Assembly (NCBI GenBank): GCA_015039315.1
Contig: WIDE01000078.1
Coordinates: 62,001-126,000, forward strand
DNA: 64,000 nt
Direction of reading: 5' to 3'
From: Clavulina sp. PMI_390
Taxonomy: Eukaryota; Basidiomycota; Agaricomycetes; Cantharellales; Hydnaceae
Shown: positions 58,114 to 64,000 of the stretch, one piece after another
Numbering within the stretch: the first letter of the stretch is position 1
Layout of the letters: each line of letters opens with the position of its first letter
Program-made: the position numbers and the translations under genes
Notes under the pieces: generated by a model
What the model saw: the letters and a program-made list of their open reading frames with translations, nothing else
The model's database searches: none
What the model was told of the DNA's origin: nothing

Positions 58114-60722
58114 CTAGAGGTCCGCTCGCATTCCCTCCGACAGCGAGCGAGGCTCCACAATCCATATCACACCATGCTCTGCATTCACACTTCCTCTCGT
58201 TCCACCTTCTGCCTCTGCTGTGCCAGACGTAGATGTAGCGGCGGGGATAGGCGACGGGAAAAGGACATTCACTCGTCGGAGGATCGTTTGGATGCTCGAG
58301 CGGTTAGCCGTCAGTGTTGTCATCATCGTGCTCGTCGTAGGCTTGGTGGTCAGTGGTGACGAGGTGGTATTGGCTGGGAGAGAAGGTGTGTTCGTGTCTG
58401 TGCCTACGCCGACGCCGACGAGAAGAGAGCGGAGGGTGTGTGGTGTGATGGCGCTCCGCACGGATGGGCCGATTTTCATCATTTGAGCGGGGACGAAGGT
58501 TGATATAGTTGTTGACGTCGGCGTGGAGGTGGGGGTAGATGATGGTGCGAAGGATGTGTTCACGGCTGTGCTCTGTGTTGGAGTGTGAACCTCGTCATCG
58601 GGGTTGTTGGTAGCGGCGATGCTGCTGGAGGGAGGGGTCGCAGTCGGGGAGGGATTGACCAGGTGATTATTCTTCGCCTCAGACTCGGGAATAGCATCCG
58701 AACGTTGGCGCTGAGTATGCGAAATTGGCTCGGCGCGCAGGAGGTCGAGACAGGTAGCACGGAGGCGAGTGGAGAAGTCGTCCATACGTCCTCGGGCATG
58801 GTTCGCGGACAAATCGTTTGATTCGTCGATACTTGGTGGCTGATAGGATACTGAGTCAGATGCCTCTGGATGGATGTGGATAGGGACGAGGTCAGGGACG
58901 TAAGCTCGTGGAAAGCGTGAGCCTGCCCAGAAAGCTGATATGGCGCTTTCGAGGCCATGGTTACCGCTACCCATTTGGTCGTCATCGGGAATAGCGAATA
59001 GTGCCCGTGAGCGAGCTTTTTCCAGCGGTCCACCAATCTTGCTGACGATGGTGAGAAATCGATCGCGCGCTTCCATGGTCGTGTAGAAACGCGCGCGTCC
59101 AATCCCTTCAGCTTCGGAGCCCGTAGTTCTATTAGGCACATCTGAGAGCCTATCAGCTGACTGGTCACCACGCTCCTCGGGAGGATAGCATCGCTCGTGA
59201 ATCTCGTCGAGCAGAGAGCGTTCTGTCTCTTGCATCACTTGTGAGACGAGAGAGCGCGCATGCTCGCCCATCTCTACGGCCTCCTGGCCTTCAGTGCCGC
59301 TTCCGTTCTCCGCAATGCTAGCACTTTGAAGGGTGTTGGGCTTGGATGATTTCTTGCGGTCTCGCTGACTTCGACTCAGCTTTTGAAATCGCCTTTCGGC
59401 CTCAGCGAGCGAGGTAGGGAGAGGAGCGTGCGTGATGTCTGAGCTGAGCGCAACAAGGAGGGACAAGTCAAGGTTGATGTGTTGTGTGGGGATGAGGGGT
59501 TGTGTGGGAGAAGGTGAAAGCGACGGTGGGGCTACATTGTGGGGCGCTATTGGTGCTGGGCCAAAATCAAGATGTATACCAAGCGCATGGAGACGTTGCA
59601 GTTGTTGAAGGATGAGACGATCGTCACGGCTCACAGCCTCGGCGGAGTCGGGCAAAAAGCCAACTTCATCACCGCCCGCATCCAGCCACTCAATCACATG
59701 CGCGCTCTCGAAATGGTTGAGCAGTCTCGTGAAACGGATGTTTACTTGCGGGCGCGAATGGGTGTGTAATTGGGCGGCTTGGACGAGCTCGAGCCCCATT
59801 TGGACGATGCTGCACTCTTTGCGGATAGATGGGAGCGATCGATCCGCGGGTCCGTCCAAGTCCTGGGAGAACGAAGCATCAGAAGAAGGTGGCAGGATGA
59901 TTTCTGGTTCCGAGTCAGAGTCAGAATCATCGTCTGAGGCGGGTCGGGCATAGTCCAGTTCGTATAGTTCACGAAGAAAGCGATCCGTTGTGATCCTGTA
60001 CGTTCGGGTAGAATTGGGTAACTCCCATCAGGGCTGCGCTCGATGTGTAAATGGTCGAGGAAAGATTGGTTCAACGTACGTATTGACTCGTGTCCATACC
60101 GCTCCATCGGCGGAGACCACATCTACTTTGGCAGACTCTGTAGGTTTAAGTGTTCCGGCCGGGGCTCCAAAATTAGCAGGCGGGGATTTAAGCCCTACAT
60201 GGCGTCTTTGCTCCTGCACAGAGGTTGGAAAAGAGCGGGAAATTGCGACAACGTCTTCACTAGCGAGTACTTCGGCCCACACAGCTAACAGGTACGGCGA
60301 GTTGGTCGACAATGGCTTCGATGATCTAGATGATATCGCCTTTGATTTAAGAGCATATATGTATACGGTGAGTGCCAAAAAAGCGGCTGATCGAGAATTA
60401 GTGTTCATGGGCGGATCGTCGTGATTGTGTTGATGGGGAACACAAGCACCTTCTCCAAAGCCCTCACTTCTTTTGTCATGTCTCCCCAGAACTTTCTGAG
60501 ACCGATTATAGAGCTTAATGCCACGATATTGGTCAGATCTGCATGAGATTGGGCTAGGCTAGCCCTTGCGAGCTGTTCAGCCAACCAATCAGCATCATCA
60601 TCATTCTGCGGTTCCGCCATATCGATGATAGGAAGACGGCGAGGCTGTGTTTTGCACGCAAAGATTGGCAATTCCGATGTTATGATTTCTTGCAAGCGGT
60701 CTCGGAATGTAGCTGGATCCAT
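58114..60722 (-). CDS. DUF1308 family protein (UPF0415, C7orf25-like)
   Basis: Minus-strand exons about 60444-60722, 60080-60339 and 58114-59995; about 806 residues. Family marks: STNSPYLLAVWAEVLASEDVVAISRSF, then AKVDVVSADGAVWTRVNT joined across an intron to ITTDRFLRELYEL, and later HINLDLSLLVALSSDITHAP and, near the C-terminus, QTILRRVNVLFPSP. The C-terminal half is long and Ser/Thr-rich compared with animal C7orf25 (about 420 residues). The family has no settled function and has been suggested to have a nuclease-like fold. The first intron donor is uncertain: GTGTTC (used here), GTGCTT or GTGAGG are all in frame. The middle has acidic repeats (DDDSDSDSEPE). Confidence 0.68.
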
Positions 60723-61345
60723 TTTTCGAGAGAATGCAAAGTGTGACGTGTTGTGACTGAAGGCTGTGACCTTCGAGGCACTGTTTTCTTCCTCTATGCG
60801 ACCTCAGTCAGGGTCGTGGCTGTCCGAGTTTGATTGATTTGGCGGCATGATCCAATGAACTGCTGATCTGATTCGGTGTCGCTATTCGAGACCACTATTC
60901 CTCAGCCAAGAAAGATTGATGACGGCGAAGCATCGAGGAAGGTTGATGCAACTACCTAAACTTTATGGTTGCCAGAGATCGTAACAGTGCTCTATTATTG
61001 AAGAAGAATAAAGTTGGTTGCGATAGGTCTTTGCCTTTGTACATGCAGCGGCCAGAACAAGGGCGGAACGATCACGTGTGGTTCAAGAGACGCCGGAATT
61101 TCAACTACGAAGCCCATCAGTGCCGAGAAAGACCAATGCTGTACCTGATTGCAAAATGTTACCGTAATTACCATCCTTGGCGTGTGAAGGTTCCTCAAAT
61201 ACCTCAATTGGTTTTACTCAACACCATAACATTCGCTAAAACTTGACTGCACCTTTTTCTTTCGTGGCCTGCACTTTCCAGCCTAGCAAGCTTGACTGAA
61301 GTTTAAATAAGAAGGTGGGGTGACGAGAGTTGACTCCTAAGATAC
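60723..61345. promoter_or_regulatory. Divergent promoter region
   Basis: About 620 bases between two divergently read genes. No gene. A CACGTG occurs near 61074. Confidence 0.35.
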
Positions 61346-63281
61346 ATGGCAACGTGCTCCATTCCATCCAATCCAGATGCTGGTGGTGAGTCGCCATCGT
61401 GTGGCCATTTTTTTTTGGCGATAATCGAGGAAAATGATCTTATCTGCTCCAGGGATCGGCATTCGCGTGGGCGTTTACGTCCAGTCTCTCCTCCCATTCG
61501 TCCTCTCCCACCTTGATCAACTCCTTGGTACTACCGAGGACCGCCGCCAGACTGGCCGCCAAACTGCCAACTTGGTCATCCTGACCGGGCTCGCTCTGCT
61601 CATATCCGCCATTATCCAGGAGCGCACATTTGGACTCACAGTATACCACGGTATCATAGTCCTCAATCTCTGCTGGATTAGCGTTGTTGGCAGCGCTCCG
61701 CTGTTCTTCCTCGGTATCCGCGACAGAGTATCATCCCCCGAGGCCGTCTTCAGGAAGTTTGCATTCTCACTTTTCTCAATCAAACTATTTGTGATGGGCG
61801 GGTACGGGATATGGTTAAATACCCGTATCCTATCGTTCGATACGTCGCCGGGGAACTGTACAACAAGCACCATGGTCTGGTGGTTTGGGTATAGAGTTCC
61901 AGTAACTTCGATGCAATCTCGTGGGCCGCTTTTGGCGCTATATGGCTTGATGGTCATACCTGGCTTCAATGCTGCAATCTTCACCTGGCTCTTATTAGGC
62001 TTCTGGTTTGAGAACTGGGTCTCGCTGATATTGCACATCCTCCATATTCCCCGAAGCTTTCGCGCGCACATTGTCTCTGCCTGCCGCAAATTCGCTCCAA
62101 TTCTTTACTGGGCGATCACAGTCATGGCTATTCTTCATACAGAGATGACAATCGCTATCAATACTGTTCAGCCAGGCGAGGCGGTCTGGACTCTTGGTCA
62201 AACGTTCGCTGCACTAGTCGCCTTAATCCCCCTAGGAGGGTTATTTGAACGTCTCGTCTATGCGGTCTTCAGAGAGAGACCCAACGACGATGAAGACCTC
62301 CTAGCTATGCTGTGGAGGCGCTTGACCCCAACCGCTCTCCCAACGAACAATGGTACACAAGCCCGTAGAGGCTTTGTCGCCAAATTGTATCAGATTCTTC
62401 TGCGCATGCTCAAATCTTTCCTGAACAACATGCCTACGCCCATAACTGTACGCCAGAGAACGCAGCTTCTCACCAGGGTAAAAGAGGCCCGATACCTCAT
62501 CAAGTACGCGCTGCCTCTTCTATGTGATGCATACAGACACTGATGCTTTTATAGCATGATTCCCCGCGACCTCGGGCGGAGAGCAGAGATTACGGCACTT
62601 GAGGAATTGCGCAATCGAGTCATGTTCTTAGAGGAGCTCCTCAAGTTAGTCGTTTGCAATCGTCCCTCTCATGTGTTCTTGCGCCTGATCTTTATGTAGA
62701 CCTTCGAGAGGGAGTCGATTTGAGCTACCCACTGAAGTTTTGACAGAAGTGGAGAGAGAAATTAACAACATTGAAGCACGATTGTGAGTATGATGTATAA
62801 ACCAGAACAAAGGCTCGACTAATTTTATTATTCTCCAAGGCGCATAATCCTCGGCCACACAGCCTATCGTCTCGAGTGCGTCTCCTTTCGCATGACTACC
62901 AATGGCCTTTGTGATTCTGACTGGCAATATGATAGGTCATCCTATCCGCCCACCCCGCGGTCGCACGTACAGGAGCTAGGTTCTTCATCCTTAAGCGTGA
63001 ACGAGCCTCTTCTGCGCTCACCAAGCAGCATCCCCCTAAGAGATCGGTTCGTACTTTTGTGTTATTTTGGCCGTCCATCCCAAACGCCTCAATTCATCCA
63101 CTCCTAACCATTTCCCACCTTCACTATCTTAGTATCACAATGCCAAGACCTTCGATACTGCTCCGTTTTATTCCTTGGCTTCCCCAAAGGTGAGCAAGAT
63201 CAGCACGTCAATTTCTGCTCATGAACGTAGCTCTGACTGTCCCTCATGCTCTCACATAGCCATGGAGTGTCCAATTCTTGA
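61346..63281 (+). CDS. Polytopic membrane protein of unknown function
   Basis: Exons 61346-61385, 61453-62503, 62555-62644, 62700-62783, 62840-62875, 62936-63046, 63133-63189, 63260-63281; about 496 residues. Six to seven hydrophobic segments are visible (around GIRVGVYVQSLLPFVL, NLVILTGLALLISAII, YHGIIVLNLCWISVVG, FSLFSIKLFVMGGYG, LALYGLMVIPGFNAAIFTWL, PILYWAITVMAILH, FAALVALIPLGGLF), then a cytosolic tail with a coiled-coil-like part (EITALEELRNRVMFLEELL, TEVERELN-like). No transporter signature is seen; such proteins are common and unnamed in Agaricomycetes. The true start is a 13-residue exon (MATCSIPSNPDAG) that joins the main exon at GIGIR. The 60-base intron at 62876-62935 keeps frame if retained. 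Confidence 0.62.
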
Positions 63282-63893
63282 TAGATAAGTTGCTTCCGGA
63301 ACGACGTCCAAAATGTTATCCGCGTTTTTGCTGCCAAGAAAGCTCGGAACGCTGATGATGGGGCCAGGAAAGAAGCAACAGGGGTAACGAGGACGGGGTT
63401 GGTAATAATATAGGGAGTAATCGTATTCGCTTGTATATGTCGTGAATATTAATATTGTCTTGTGACGGGCTGCTTGGTCCGCTCATTCTTGTATGGGTTT
63501 TGGCTATTGCATGCTGACGAGCTGTCCAGGAGTTGCGCCAAAGACTTTCCTCTCTATTATCTTAAGTGTTTAGGGAAGCCATCAAGTTTTATAAGTTCAT
63601 GTGTACTAGCGCTCCTCAATTAAGTCTGCAATCTCGGATAATGAAGGGGGCGATGTGATTCTGCATTTCGTGTGCGTTTACCGGAGGCTTTTCGCGCTCC
63701 TTCGCCCCCCACCGATTCGAGCACCTAAAGATACAGAATCGTGTCACGACTCAGAAGCGCGTGACTTCCGAGGAGCGCGGCTGAACGCCACCACCTCGAT
63801 CACTGTCGTTCGAAGCTACAAGGTCTCAAACGCTCTCCCGTGCTCAGAACTTTCAGTCGCTGTAATCCAACGGCCTCTTCTACGCCTATCCGA
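63282..63893. promoter_or_regulatory. Intergenic region before the edge gene
   Basis: About 610 bases, no gene recognised. The last 200 bases are GC-richer and lead to the ATG at 63894. Confidence 0.3.
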
Positions 63894-64000
63894 ATGTTCG
63901 CGCCTTTAAACCCAGCTCGGAGAACCACGGCAGCGACCCTCCAGCGACTTCCTCAGCTTCGAGGTATCGTTTTCGATGTCTGTAGCTTGACATAATGTTC
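63894..64000 (+). CDS. Probable HAD-family hydrolase, 5' end only
   Basis: Cut by the window edge. From the ATG at 63894 the frame reads a basic start rich in Arg and Thr (ARRTTAATLQRLPQL) and then RGIVFD, directly before a GT at 63978. GIVFD is the usual strand before the nucleophile Asp of haloacid-dehalogenase hydrolases (motif DxDGT), whose second half would be on the next exon beyond this window. The Arg-rich start without acidic residues could be a mitochondrial presequence. Only about 28 codons are visible, so the family call is tentative. Confidence 0.45.

Overview
The window looks like nuclear DNA of a filamentous basidiomycete, most likely an Agaricomycete. Genes are dense and spliced by many short GT-AG introns of about 45-100 nt. 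The families fit too: a copper-fist regulator, large F-box/leucine-rich families, many-exon P450s, an eqolisin-type G1 peptidase and alanine/proline-rich secreted proteins. A Rhizoctonia-like fungus is possible, but the sequence alone does not fix the genus. All gene models were built by hand from splice sites, frame continuity and family motifs. Totals divide by three in every spliced model given as complete.

Left part (1-31 kb), mainly housekeeping. In order: a copper-fist transcription factor whose first coding exon is only the ATG; about 3.2 kb with no recognisable gene; a tandem pair of small secreted proteins duplicated with their promoters; a Cdt2-like WD40 protein (CRL4 substrate receptor); Dsk2/ubiquilin; a type II membrane fucosyltransferase-like protein; an enoyl-CoA hydratase (minus); a MYND zinc-finger protein; an alpha/beta hydrolase; a secreted G1 glutamic peptidase; a hemerythrin-like HHE protein (minus). 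A bHLH transcription factor (minus) follows at 29.4-31.9 kb.

Accessory part (32.5-51 kb). Three tandem F-box genes of identical design end next to an aldo-keto reductase that carries a perfect -SKL peroxisomal signal. A relic of the reductase 3' end lies inside the F-box array, so both were copied together. Next come two paralogous P450s in which 12 of 13 exons have equal length. Between them lies a small gene with faint resemblance to bacterial Vap-type beta-barrel proteins. A decayed third P450 of another type follows. This is a redox-rich, duplication-prone accessory block without a visible PKS, NRPS or terpene synthase.

Right part (52-64 kb). A DUF89/ARMT1-like damage-control phosphatase, an Ala/Pro-rich secreted protein with Asn-Pro-Gly repeats, a DUF1308 protein (minus), a polytopic membrane protein, and at the right edge the first exon of a probable HAD-family hydrolase.

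Working links: Cdt2, Dsk2 and the F-box proteins all belong to ubiquitin-proteasome biology. The enoyl-CoA hydratase (-PKL) and reductase (-SKL), and possibly the hydrolase (-LKL), suggest peroxisomal lipid metabolism. The hydratase and hydrolase promoters also share a 19-bp element.
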